From NCBI GenBank assembly GCA_963741995.1, contig CAVUKI010000004.1, forward strand, positions 1-64,000: 64,000 nt of DNA, written 5' to 3'. This DNA comes from Bog-473 sp963741995 (lineage in GTDB: Bacteria; Actinomycetota; Acidimicrobiia; Acidimicrobiales; RAAP-2). A model generated the notes under the pieces. It did not search any database. It saw only the letters and a list, made by a program, of their open reading frames with translations, and was not told where the DNA came from. Below are positions 8,664 to 16,054 of the stretch, in pieces. The position numbers and the translations under genes were made by a program. Within the stretch, counting starts at the first letter, position 1. Each line of letters begins with the position of its first letter.

Positions 8664-9323
8664 TTACTTCAAGATGTTGACAGCTCGCGCAATCACCAGA
8701 CCCAACACAGCGAGACAAGCGGTTGCCTGTAGGGCCATGGCGAGTTTGGCCCAACGAGCAAGCGGCATGACATCTGTAGGGCTGAACGCAGTGGCGTTGG
8801 TGAATCCCAGGTACAGGTAGTCGAAGAACTCGGGTTGCCACCCAGGCTTGGATACCTGAGAGTTGAGGTGCTGCGGAAATGCGAAGTCGGGGAACTCGGG
8901 AGTCACCCGTGCCCGTGACTCTGGACCTCCGCCATCGAGCTCCCAGTAGAGGAAGGCGAACGTGATGATTATGTAGATCAACACCACCGAACCGATCCGG
9001 ATGAGCTGCCCCGGCGAGTTCGTGTCTGGTCCGCCTCTAATGAGATCGACCACTAGCCGCGCTGTCACTGTCGTTGCCCCGAGGACGAGAATGGCGACAA
9101 GCCCAACGGAGAGCACCCGCACGAAAGACGATCGTCTATCGATTCGCCCCGGATCCGCTACCACCAGTGCTACCAGAAGGAGCGCCTCGACGGCCGGGAT
9201 GATCCATTTCGGTGCCAGGCTGTACTTCGGAGGGAGCAGAAATGGTAACGCCATGGCAACCACCAAGGTCACGGCCATCGGCCAACGCTTCTCGCCTCGA
9301 GGACCGGCACTCTCCATGTTCAT
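8664..9323 (-). CDS. DUF1345-like integral membrane protein
   Basis: 219 residues with five or six hydrophobic segments (for example MAVTLVVAMALPFLLPP, VLSVGLVAILVLGATTV, SVVLIYIIITFAFLYWELDGG and the C-terminal pair). The C-terminal segment YLYLGFTNATAFSPTDVMPL resembles the conserved YVAFT...SDT region of DUF1345 and a pore-loop-like turn. Function is unknown; a channel role would be speculation. Confidence 0.7.
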   Translation of the reverse strand: MNMESAGPRGEKRWPMAVTLVVAMALPFLLPPKYSLAPKWIIPAVEALLLVALVVADPGRIDRRSSFVRVLSVGLVAILVLGATTVTARLVVDLIRGGPDTNSPGQLIRIGSVVLIYIIITFAFLYWELDGGGPESRARVTPEFPDFAFPQHLNSQVSKPGWQPEFFDYLYLGFTNATAFSPTDVMPLARWAKLAMALQATACLAVLGLVIARAVNILK

Positions 9324-9596
9324 CTCCAGTCAGCAGGGCGCTTCAAACCGGAATGCATCCGAAGTGAGTTTGATCAACTGGAGAGAGTGCCGCCATTGTC
9401 GAATGTAGCGTTGCGGTGTTGGGGACAGGATGACGTCAGGGCCTTCAATGGTCGCCCTCTTCATGAAGCTCAAGATATCTTCGTTGACCTCTCCCTCGTT
9501 CCAGCTCGCAAGGTCGCTGCCGCTCACGGGTTCCGCTTGCAGAGTCGGTTGCTTCCATCGATCGCAACCGCCGACGTGACCCGTCCCATCATCCGC
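9324..9596. other. Intergenic region between two minus-strand membrane-protein genes
   Basis: A minus-strand GTG ORF of 65 codons (9330-9527) ends 6 nt before the downstream gene, but its composition and start site give no support. No palindrome copy is present. Confidence 0.4.
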
Positions 9597-10415
9597 TCAG
9601 GACTGGCCTTCCTTATAGACCTCAGTGAGAATCCCGCCTTGGGCCGCCCCCGATCCTGACTTGCCGCCGCCCCGACCCCGCAGAATGAAGGCGATAATGA
9701 CGGCCAGAGCAGCTCCGGCAAGAGGACCAGCGACATAGACCCAGTAACCGGTGAAGGTGGTCGAGACCAGGTCGGGCCCGAAAGTACGAGCTGGGTTCAT
9801 CGACGCCCCCGAGATCGGACTTGCCCAGAGCCCGGCCAGGGCGATGTAGCCACCGACACCGAAGGCGCCGATGATGCCGATGTTCTGTGCACCCGACGCC
9901 GTGCCGAGGATCACGCTGACCAGGCCCATGGTCAAGATCAGCTCCATCCAGAACGCGGCCATGTTGGAGTAGCCGTGGGCGGGGTAGTTGGATCCGTACA
10001 TGGCCGAGACGTTGATCACGGAGTGGAGGAAGAGCGCAGCGAGCGTGGCTCCGATGAGTTGCGTGACGACATAACCGGGCACTCGCCACCACGGGAAGTC
10101 ACGGCGCAAGGCGAACGCGATCGACACGGCAGGATTCAGGTGGGCGCCGGAAACCTTGCCCATGAACAAGATGATGGCCATGACCATCAGGGCGGGTGCC
10201 ACGACTGCCGCGGTGCGACTGATCGTATTGGGGAAGGCGTGCCCCATCATGCCCCCACCGGCGGCCACCAAGACGAGGAAGAAGGTCCCCAATAGTTCCG
10301 AGAAGAGGCGCCGCCACTCCTGACGGGGATCATTGAAGTCGGTGATCCGATCGACGACCTCTTGTTCGTACCGCGCGATCGGGCCGAGTTGTGGGATTTC
10401 TTGGAGTGCAGTCAC
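9597..10415 (-). CDS. Aquaporin / MIP-family channel
   Basis: 272 residues with six transmembrane helices and both half-helix signatures: GAHLNPAVS near residue 92 and GASMNPARTFGPDLV near residue 203. This is a complete water or small-neutral-solute channel of normal length. The C-terminal Gly-rich tail (GRGGGKSGSG) is an extension. It starts at GTG with AGG close upstream. The gene is third in a same-strand series with the GAP-family and PLDc_N/SHOCT genes, suggesting an envelope or osmotic-stress role. Confidence 0.9.
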   Translation of the reverse strand: MTALQEIPQLGPIARYEQEVVDRITDFNDPRQEWRRLFSELLGTFFLVLVAAGGGMMGHAFPNTISRTAAVVAPALMVMAIILFMGKVSGAHLNPAVSIAFALRRDFPWWRVPGYVVTQLIGATLAALFLHSVINVSAMYGSNYPAHGYSNMAAFWMELILTMGLVSVILGTASGAQNIGIIGAFGVGGYIALAGLWASPISGASMNPARTFGPDLVSTTFTGYWVYVAGPLAGAALAVIIAFILRGRGGGKSGSGAAQGGILTEVYKEGQS

Positions 10416-10508
10416 GAGAACCTCAACACCTCCGGGTGTGCGTTCCAGCAGACTGTGCCGCCTGCCGGCGTGGATACGTTTCGGATAACAACAGCTGCCT
10501 TCCGGCCA

Positions 10509-11162
10509 TTACGTCACGATTAAGTAGATGCTCTTCCCAACCAACCAGAGACCGAGTACCAGTGAGACCACAATGATCACCTGATCCTTGTGGGTGTCGA
10601 TCCACGAGCGGATACCGGTGAGGAACGCTTGCGCCTTCTCGGGTCGGAAGCCGGCATAGAGCTCCATGACGATGTAGACGCCCGTAGAGACCACGCAGAA
10701 CAGGAAGAGGGCGACGTAGCTCTCCCAGGACGTGAGCTTGGCCTCGACGATCACAGCGACCCCTGCAGCAACGAGTCCCCATGGTTGGGTGAGGGGAGCA
10801 AGGCCCATGGCGAACCACGGTGACATGTTGTCCAGGCCCGTTTGCCACTTTGGCGGTTTCTTTGGCGGCCTCGGCTTGCCCATTCTGCGGCGCTGCCGCA
10901 CCGCGATGAGCACCAGGGCCACGCCGATGGCGATCTTTACGGCCAGAGCCGCAAGCGAAGGTGCCGTGTTCGGCTTCGGCGGTTTGTTCCCGGTGACCAG
11001 TACGGTCAACGCGACCACGATGGCGAGCGACAGCAGCCACCCGAAGATGAAGGCGGCGCCCTTGCGCGTGCCGCCTTTGGACAACAGGATGAGGATGAAG
11101 GCGGTTAGGGGGATCGGCTCAAGCGTGATGACCAGGCCGATGAGCAGTAGGTCCAAGATCAC
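10509..11162 (-). CDS. GAP-family (Sap-like) membrane protein
   Basis: 217 residues. Six hydrophobic segments start with ILDLLLIGLVITLEPIPLTAFILIL, the pattern of the GAP/Sap family (sulfolipid-1-addressing protein), a LysE-related group tied to export of lipids or small molecules. A basic loop (RQRRRMGKPRPPKKPP) separates the helix bundles. Same-strand neighbours are the aquaporin and a SHOCT protein. The substrate is unknown. Confidence 0.75.
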   Translation of the reverse strand: MILDLLLIGLVITLEPIPLTAFILILLSKGGTRKGAAFIFGWLLSLAIVVALTVLVTGNKPPKPNTAPSLAALAVKIAIGVALVLIAVRQRRRMGKPRPPKKPPKWQTGLDNMSPWFAMGLAPLTQPWGLVAAGVAVIVEAKLTSWESYVALFLFCVVSTGVYIVMELYAGFRPEKAQAFLTGIRSWIDTHKDQVIIVVSLVLGLWLVGKSIYLIVT

Positions 11163-11214
11163 GGCAACAGATCCAAGCTCACTTCGTCATGTCGAGGCGA
11201 TTCGTTCAAACAAC

Positions 11215-11610
11215 TCAAGCCAGGATCTTCGCCTTCTGTGATTCGAACTCGGCTTCGGTGATGACCCCCTGCCCCTTGAGGTCGGCGAGTTTGGCCAGCT
11301 GTTCGGTCGAATCGTTTCCAGCTCCTGCTGCCTGCTTCACTCGGGCGTCGAAGGCCTCCTGTTGCTGTGCCGCCTGGGTCGCCGCACGTTCCTGCATCTT
11401 GCCGCCGCGGGCGATCAGATAGACGAAGATACCGAGGAAAGGCAGGATGATGACGAAGAGGACCCAGAGCATCTTGGCTCCGCCCCCGAGATCATGGCTA
11501 CGGAAGATGTCTGAGAACACGATGATGAGAAGCCACAACCAGATGATCAACAGGAAGAACCCCAGCATCGTCCCGAAGAGGTCGGCAAGCGGGTAGGTGT
11601 AGGCGAGCAT
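11215..11610 (-). CDS. PLDc_N plus SHOCT domain membrane protein
   Basis: 131 residues. Two transmembrane segments with the PLDc_N pattern (MLWVLFVIILPFLGIFVYLIARGG) are followed by a Gln/Ala-rich linker and a C-terminal SHOCT domain (EQLAKLADLKGQGVITEAEF). Start ATG at 11610 has AGGAG about 7 nt upstream. A copy of the 19-bp palindrome lies about 125 nt upstream at 11733-11751. The SHOCT domain is nearly identical in pattern to that of the gene at 21499, which also follows a palindrome. Possibly a membrane stress-sensing adaptor; function unproven. Confidence 0.8.
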   Translation of the reverse strand: MLAYTYPLADLFGTMLGFFLLIIWLWLLIIVFSDIFRSHDLGGGAKMLWVLFVIILPFLGIFVYLIARGGKMQERAATQAAQQQEAFDARVKQAAGAGNDSTEQLAKLADLKGQGVITEAEFESQKAKILA

Positions 11611-11732
11611 CGATATCTCCTCAAGTTTGGTATCTCACTGCGTATCCGCCGCCCGACTTCGCGGAGCATCTCGGGTCATCGATCGGACGGATACCTGCAA
11701 GAGGATCGAACCATGCGGGCCTCCCTCATGGC

Positions 11733-11751
11733 ATCACCCTCCAGGGGTGAC
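11733..11751. promoter_or_regulatory. Palindromic operator-like site, copy 2
   Basis: ATCACCC-TCCAG-GGGTGAC. It sits in the 208-nt gap between the start of the SHOCT gene (minus strand, 11610) and the end of the LuxR gene, so it most likely serves the minus-strand SHOCT, GAP and aquaporin genes. Confidence 0.65.
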
Positions 11752-11818
11752 TTTGATCAGGGTGGGATCATCGTCGAGAGGGATTTCAGGAAATCGACGC
11801 CCGCAGTGCGGCAGACGC

Positions 11819-14488
11819 CTAGACAAACCCAAGCGTCCTGGCACGCGAGATGGCTCCATTGCGGTTCGCGACACCGAGCTTTCGGTAAATGTGAGCCGTA
11901 TGGGTCTTGATGGTATTGACCGATACGTAGAAGTGATCGGCAAGTTCGGTATTGGTGAGTCGACTGGGCAGGTACGAAAGGATCTCAAGTTCTCGGTCGG
12001 TCAACGGCTCGACGAGTGCACCCCCCAAAGAGGGCGAAGCCATCGTTTCTGCCCGACGCAGGATCGACCATCGAAATGCGGAACGGACATTGGGCAGTTC
12101 AGCAACCATTCGGATAATGGTGGACCCGGCTCGCACGAAGGTCTCGACCAAGGAGTTGCCCTCGGCGACCGCCATCGCGTCGCCCAGATGCCTGCGGGAG
12201 ACAGCCACAGATCCCTCGCTGTCTGCCAACCACGCGGCGAGGAGCAGCGCTTCCACCATCGCGATCGGTTCCTCCAAGTCAGGGGTATCTGAGAATGTCT
12301 CAAGGAGCTTGCGAGCCACGTCGTTCTGGCCGAGTGTGAGTGCCGTCACCCCACGTTCGTAGGCCAAGAGCGCTGAGTGCGAAGTGGCGGTGGCCAGAGT
12401 CCGCTGCCCCTCCTCGGGTGCTCCGCCGAGGCGGAACAGACGGCTTTGGAGGGCGAGCAGCCGAACAGCCACAAATGGCGGTGGCGGCGCCCCCAGGTCG
12501 CTTCTGGACGAGAGGGCAGTTGTCATAGCCTGCTCTCGTTTGCCATCCGCCTCCTGGAGGAGCGCTGCCTCGAGGTGGCCGAACCACGAGAGCTGACTAC
12601 GTCGATTTGCGTCAGCCCTCAGCACGCCCTCGTGCAAGGAGAGCGAGGCGCGGCCGGGCTCGCCGCGTTCCAAGGCCACGAGCGTGGAGGTCAGGTACGC
12701 CTCGGCGACGGACGGATGCGCCAACAGGCCGACCTGTCTGGCAATTGCCAACGCCTCATCAGCGAACGCGAGGGCTCGATGCGTGTTGCCGCGAGACGCC
12801 TCGAGCAGTCCAAGTGTGCCCAGGCCGCTGACCTTCCAGATCGGATAGGTAGCTCCCCGGGTCGCCAGTCCCCGGTCGAGCCAGTGCTTGGCCTGCTCGA
12901 GATCTCCCGCCTGGAAGTGTGCCCGACCACCCGACACGACTGCCATGGTCTCGAGCGAAGCCGAATTCGTCAGATTCATGATGGCCGGGAGGGGGGCGTC
13001 ACCGATATGTTCCAGCAGGTCCAGTGCATGATTGGCCATGTCGATGGAGGCGTCGGGGCGCGGCCGCCATTGGACCAGAGAAGCAAGGAAAACTTGGGCA
13101 CACGCTCGTTCACCCGCTGATGAGCCGGAATGAGTTGCCACCCGTCCCAGAAGGTCTTCCGAAGCTGCCGGCAGACCTTCAAGTCCCATGAGGATGCCGA
13201 GGAGGAGACTGACGTCGTGCCTGTCTGCTCGGGCCGACTCTGGGACTTCGGAGATCCAGCGGATGACGGTTGCCATCTCGCCCTTCTCGAACACCTCTGA
13301 GCCCCTCGCCATGATGACCTCGAGGGCGTGATCCCAATTTCTTGCTCGAAGGAGGTATTCGAGAGCGGTGCTCAGTTCTCCTCGCTCGAGGTGCCAGGTC
13401 GCAGCCCGGTTGAGTAGGTGAGCCTCAGCAGCGGGCTGTTCCGCTCGCAATTTGAAGCGCAGCATGTCGCGAAAGAGATGGTGCAAGCGAAACCACTGAC
13501 GACGGGTGTCCAAGGCAACGAGGAACATCGATGCCCGCTCCAGCTCTTCGAGCACAAGCTGCGGGCGCGGTTCATCAGTGAGAAAGGCAACAAGATCCGC
13601 GCACATGGTGTCCAGCACGGAGATTCGAAGAAGGAGCTCACGGCGATCCGTCGGCTGTGCCTGAAGCACTTCATCGCTGAGATAGTCGGCGATCAATCTG
13701 TCGTCTCCACTGAACTGAGTGATGAATTCGTCTACATCGTCGTAGAGCCTGAGCGTCATTCCTGCCAGTTGAAGACCTGCAGCCCACCCTTCGGTCCGCT
13801 CGACCAGCGCGGTAACCCTGTCGACCCCAAGGGGGCGACCGGTGATGCGCTCGAGCAGTACTTCAGAGTCGATCGCATCAAGGGCCAGGTCCGCTTGACG
13901 GATCTCGGTCAACTGGTGGCTGACCCGGTGGCGGCTCCACGCAATGGGCAGATCCGTCCGCGTTGAAAGCACCAAGTGGATATTGGGCGGCAGCAGATCC
14001 ACCAGCCGACCTAGATCAGAGATGAGGACGGAATTCGAAAGCTGATGGAGGTCGTCGAGGACGATGACCACCTCAGGCAGATCGGTCATCTGAGCCTCGA
14101 GAGCCTCGAGCAATGGCCTACCCAGCCCGCCTCCATGCAGGGACGTCAGTCCGCTGAGATCGGCGAAATCCTCGTCGATGGCGGCGAGTCCTTGAAGAAG
14201 TCCCTGAGAGAAGCGGACGGGATCATTGTCCTCCTCACTGACCTCCTTCCACACGAAAGCCAGCTCAGGATGGGTGGCGGCCCATTGAGCGAGAAGAACT
14301 GACTTGCCGGCTCCAGCCGGAGCCACGATCAAGGTGAGCGGGCGAACGAGTGCGTCGTCCAGCTGGCCTCTCAGAGCTGCTCGGTCGACGGCATAAGCCG
14401 GCGCAGCGGGTATTGGGGGCAGGGACGAACTCGTTGGCGCACCATAGACCCGCAAACCCCCATTGTGCTGCCGAAACGTTTGCTGCAA
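11819..14488 (-). CDS. MalT-like LuxR-family ATPase transcriptional regulator
   Basis: 889 residues. An N-terminal STAND/AAA-type NTPase carries Walker A VAPAGAGKS (Lys62) and a Walker B-like VVIVLDDLHQL. The middle (about 370-780) is a helical repeat sensor arm. The C-terminal LuxR helix-turn-helix runs about 828-889 (LTDRELEILSYLPSRLTNTE, VSVNTIKTHTAHIYRKL). Length and layout are those of MalT-type activators, which use ATP and an inducer to oligomerise on promoters. It sits amid six copies of a 19-bp palindrome and is the best candidate for their binding protein; that is inference. The inducer is unknown. Confidence 0.85.
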   Translation of the reverse strand: MQQTFRQHNGGLRVYGAPTSSSLPPIPAAPAYAVDRAALRGQLDDALVRPLTLIVAPAGAGKSVLLAQWAATHPELAFVWKEVSEEDNDPVRFSQGLLQGLAAIDEDFADLSGLTSLHGGGLGRPLLEALEAQMTDLPEVVIVLDDLHQLSNSVLISDLGRLVDLLPPNIHLVLSTRTDLPIAWSRHRVSHQLTEIRQADLALDAIDSEVLLERITGRPLGVDRVTALVERTEGWAAGLQLAGMTLRLYDDVDEFITQFSGDDRLIADYLSDEVLQAQPTDRRELLLRISVLDTMCADLVAFLTDEPRPQLVLEELERASMFLVALDTRRQWFRLHHLFRDMLRFKLRAEQPAAEAHLLNRAATWHLERGELSTALEYLLRARNWDHALEVIMARGSEVFEKGEMATVIRWISEVPESARADRHDVSLLLGILMGLEGLPAASEDLLGRVATHSGSSAGERACAQVFLASLVQWRPRPDASIDMANHALDLLEHIGDAPLPAIMNLTNSASLETMAVVSGGRAHFQAGDLEQAKHWLDRGLATRGATYPIWKVSGLGTLGLLEASRGNTHRALAFADEALAIARQVGLLAHPSVAEAYLTSTLVALERGEPGRASLSLHEGVLRADANRRSQLSWFGHLEAALLQEADGKREQAMTTALSSRSDLGAPPPPFVAVRLLALQSRLFRLGGAPEEGQRTLATATSHSALLAYERGVTALTLGQNDVARKLLETFSDTPDLEEPIAMVEALLLAAWLADSEGSVAVSRRHLGDAMAVAEGNSLVETFVRAGSTIIRMVAELPNVRSAFRWSILRRAETMASPSLGGALVEPLTDRELEILSYLPSRLTNTELADHFYVSVNTIKTHTAHIYRKLGVANRNGAISRARTLGFV

Positions 14489-14663
14489 CAGAGAGGGACG
14501 TTACGGCCCCGGTGACGAAGATGCTTGCGCCGAAGGTCTGCCGTAATCACACTCCGTAGGCAGCCAACCGCGGCGCTGTCATCGGGGACGAAAAGATGTC
14601 AAGTGCACCGCTGATCAGGTAAAACGCCGTTCCGGTCCAATCCGGTCGGCCGGTTTGTCGGAG

Positions 14664-14846
14664 CTATGTGACCTCGAGCACCCGTCGATCCCGCGCCATG
14701 TAGGCCAAGATCAGCGCAAGCGGAAAGAAGAGAAGGCTCAGAAGGAAGTACCCGAACAAGCTGTGGCCCTTGCGCTCGGCGACTCTGGCGGGCCAGAAGG
14801 CGATGGCAATCCAGATGATCAGACCGACGATCCCCACACGAACCAC
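14664..14846 (-). CDS. Small two-helix membrane protein (60 aa)
   Basis: 60 residues with two hydrophobic helices (VGIVGLIIWIAIAFWPARVA; FGYFLLSLLFFPLALILAYM) separated by ERKGHS, and a charged tail. The pattern GHSLFGYFLLSLLFFPLALI is common in small bacterial inner-membrane proteins. The GTG start has AAGGAG 8 nt upstream, a strong signal. A palindrome copy lies about 107 nt upstream at 14953-14971. Function unknown. Confidence 0.65.
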   Translation of the reverse strand: MVRVGIVGLIIWIAIAFWPARVAERKGHSLFGYFLLSLLFFPLALILAYMARDRRVLEVT

Positions 14847-14952
14847 ATTTGGCGCTCCTTTGCTGGCGCCTCATGTCGCGCCCGAAGAGTTCGAGACCAA
14901 CGCAACGGTTCCGCCGCCCCGCCTCATCTTGAGCCGTTATTGCCTTGCCGTT

Positions 14953-14971
14953 GTCACCGGTATGGGGTGAT
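14953..14971. promoter_or_regulatory. Palindromic operator-like site, copy 3
   Basis: GTCACCG-GTATG-GGGTGAT. It overlaps the last codons of the 14954-15238 gene and lies upstream of the small membrane protein at 14846 (minus strand). It is the weakest left arm of the six copies, but spacing is preserved. Confidence 0.4.
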
Positions 14972-15238
14972 GGGTGAGGCTGACCAGTCATGTCGGGCGT
15001 CTTGGTTCGAAGGGGGGTCAGCGACCGGGTTCACCGATACCAACTCAATGTTGAGGTTGAGCAGCTGGTGGAACAATCGGTGAAGTTCTTCCTGATCGGC
15101 GACAGGGCCCACGAGGTGCGTCATCCCTCCGTAAAAGCGAGTCTCCTCGAAACCGTCAAATACGGCGAGAAGCACGGGACTTAATCGGCCGCGCACGATG
15201 ACCTCGAATGTACGGCTAGTCACGGCGCGTCCCTTCAT
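14954..15238 (-). CDS. Small conserved protein, paralogue of 15791-16054
   Basis: 94 residues. The core (FEVIVRGRLSPVLLAVFDGF, then GMTHLVGPVADQEELHRLF and NLNIELVSVNP) aligns without gaps to the product of 15791-16054, so the two are paralogues in opposite orientation about 550 nt apart. No catalytic motif or membrane segment is seen. The alternation of hydrophobic residues suggests a compact alpha/beta (ACT-like) fold, which is a guess. Translation may instead begin at a GTG about 5 codons in. Confidence 0.65.
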   Translation of the reverse strand: MKGRAVTSRTFEVIVRGRLSPVLLAVFDGFEETRFYGGMTHLVGPVADQEELHRLFHQLLNLNIELVSVNPVADPPSNQDARHDWSASPITPYR

Positions 15239-15253
15239 ACTGGTCGATTTGGT

Positions 15254-15270
15254 CTATTGCGAAGCAATAG
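15254..15270. promoter_or_regulatory. Inverted repeat CTATTGC-GAA-GCAATAG
   Basis: A perfect 7-bp inverted repeat with a 3-nt centre lies 16-32 nt upstream of the minus-strand start at 15238. The position suits an operator or a leader hairpin. It is unrelated to the 19-bp palindrome family. Confidence 0.4.
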
Positions 15271-15590
15271 TTCTTGGCCCCGATCTCCAAACGTCAAAGA
15301 CCGAACGGTCACGGAATCGCTGCTCGTTCATGGTGACGCGAGAACAACGTCCGGGTGCCATGCTCTGGCGAGGACTCGTTCTGATGCACTCAAAGCAGTG
15401 CTTTCGCATCCGAACGTGGGGTTGTTGCGGCGCTTAACCCGGGGCGAAGCATAGAGACGGCGGTGGAGGTGAGAGCAGCAGCCGCCAAACATTTACGCCG
15501 CCCTTACCGATGGCCATGAGGCATACCCCAGTCCGAGTCCTTGCTCACCGTCGGGGCAGTGAGCGTCGCTCCATTGGCAACGAAGCCATG

Positions 15591-15609
15591 ATCACCCTTG
15601 AGGGGTGAC
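15591..15609. promoter_or_regulatory. Palindromic operator-like site, copy 4
   Basis: ATCACCC-TTGAG-GGGTGAC, about 180 nt upstream of the 15791 gene that leads the sulfatase and FGE operon. It shares GGGGTGAC and a following CTTT with copy 2 (copy 2: GACTTT; copy 4: GACGACTTT). Confidence 0.65.
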
Positions 15610-15790
15610 GACTTTCCAGGCGATCCACTCCAAGATCAAGTTGAGGCCTGCTTGAGCGAATGAGGCCGTTTGAGCGGCGGTTTCGGAGCGTGAAGGGTCT
15701 CCAGAGGAAGATCTGATGTCGGCGCCAGGTCTGTCCGCGTGGACCAACATCGACTGATCACAACGCACGACGAGCGGAAAGGGTCCCTTT

Positions 15791-16054
15791 TTGAATGCCG
15801 GGAGTTTCGAGATTGTAGTGAGGGGGCGTTTGAGCCCAACGTTGATCGCGGCGATGGACGGATTCGAGGTGAGCCGCTGCGAGAAAGGGTTGACCCATTT
15901 GGTCGGATGGATCCCTGATCAGGCCCGGTTGCACGGGACACTCGAAATGCTCCGGGATCTCAACATCGAACTGATCTCGGTCAATCCGAAGCTTTCACCG
16001 GAACCCGAGAATCTCAAGCCAACCGCTGCATCGAGGGGAGAATCCGATGGATGA
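15791..16054 (+). CDS. Small conserved protein leading the sulfatase operon
   Basis: 87 residues. Core: FEIVVRGRLSPTLIAAMDGF, GLTHLVGWIPDQARLHGTL, LRDLNIELISVNP. It is a paralogue of the 14954-15238 product. Its stop overlaps the sulfatase start by 8 nt, so translation is coupled. That argues for a role linked to the sulfatase system, perhaps sensing or accessory, but nothing in the sequence names one. Confidence 0.7.
   Translation: MNAGSFEIVVRGRLSPTLIAAMDGFEVSRCEKGLTHLVGWIPDQARLHGTLEMLRDLNIELISVNPKLSPEPENLKPTAASRGESDG

Larger units (their letters stand above)
15239..15790. other. 552-nt intergenic region between divergent paralogous genes
   Basis: No gene is supportable. It holds an inverted repeat at 15254-15270 near the minus-strand gene and a strong copy of the 19-bp palindrome at 15591-15609 near the plus-strand operon. 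Confidence 0.5.

Noticed and set aside
8907..8924. Inverted repeat AGTCAC-N8-GTGACT
   Set aside because: It lies inside the DUF1345-like coding sequence and lacks the GGGTGA half-site; likely chance.
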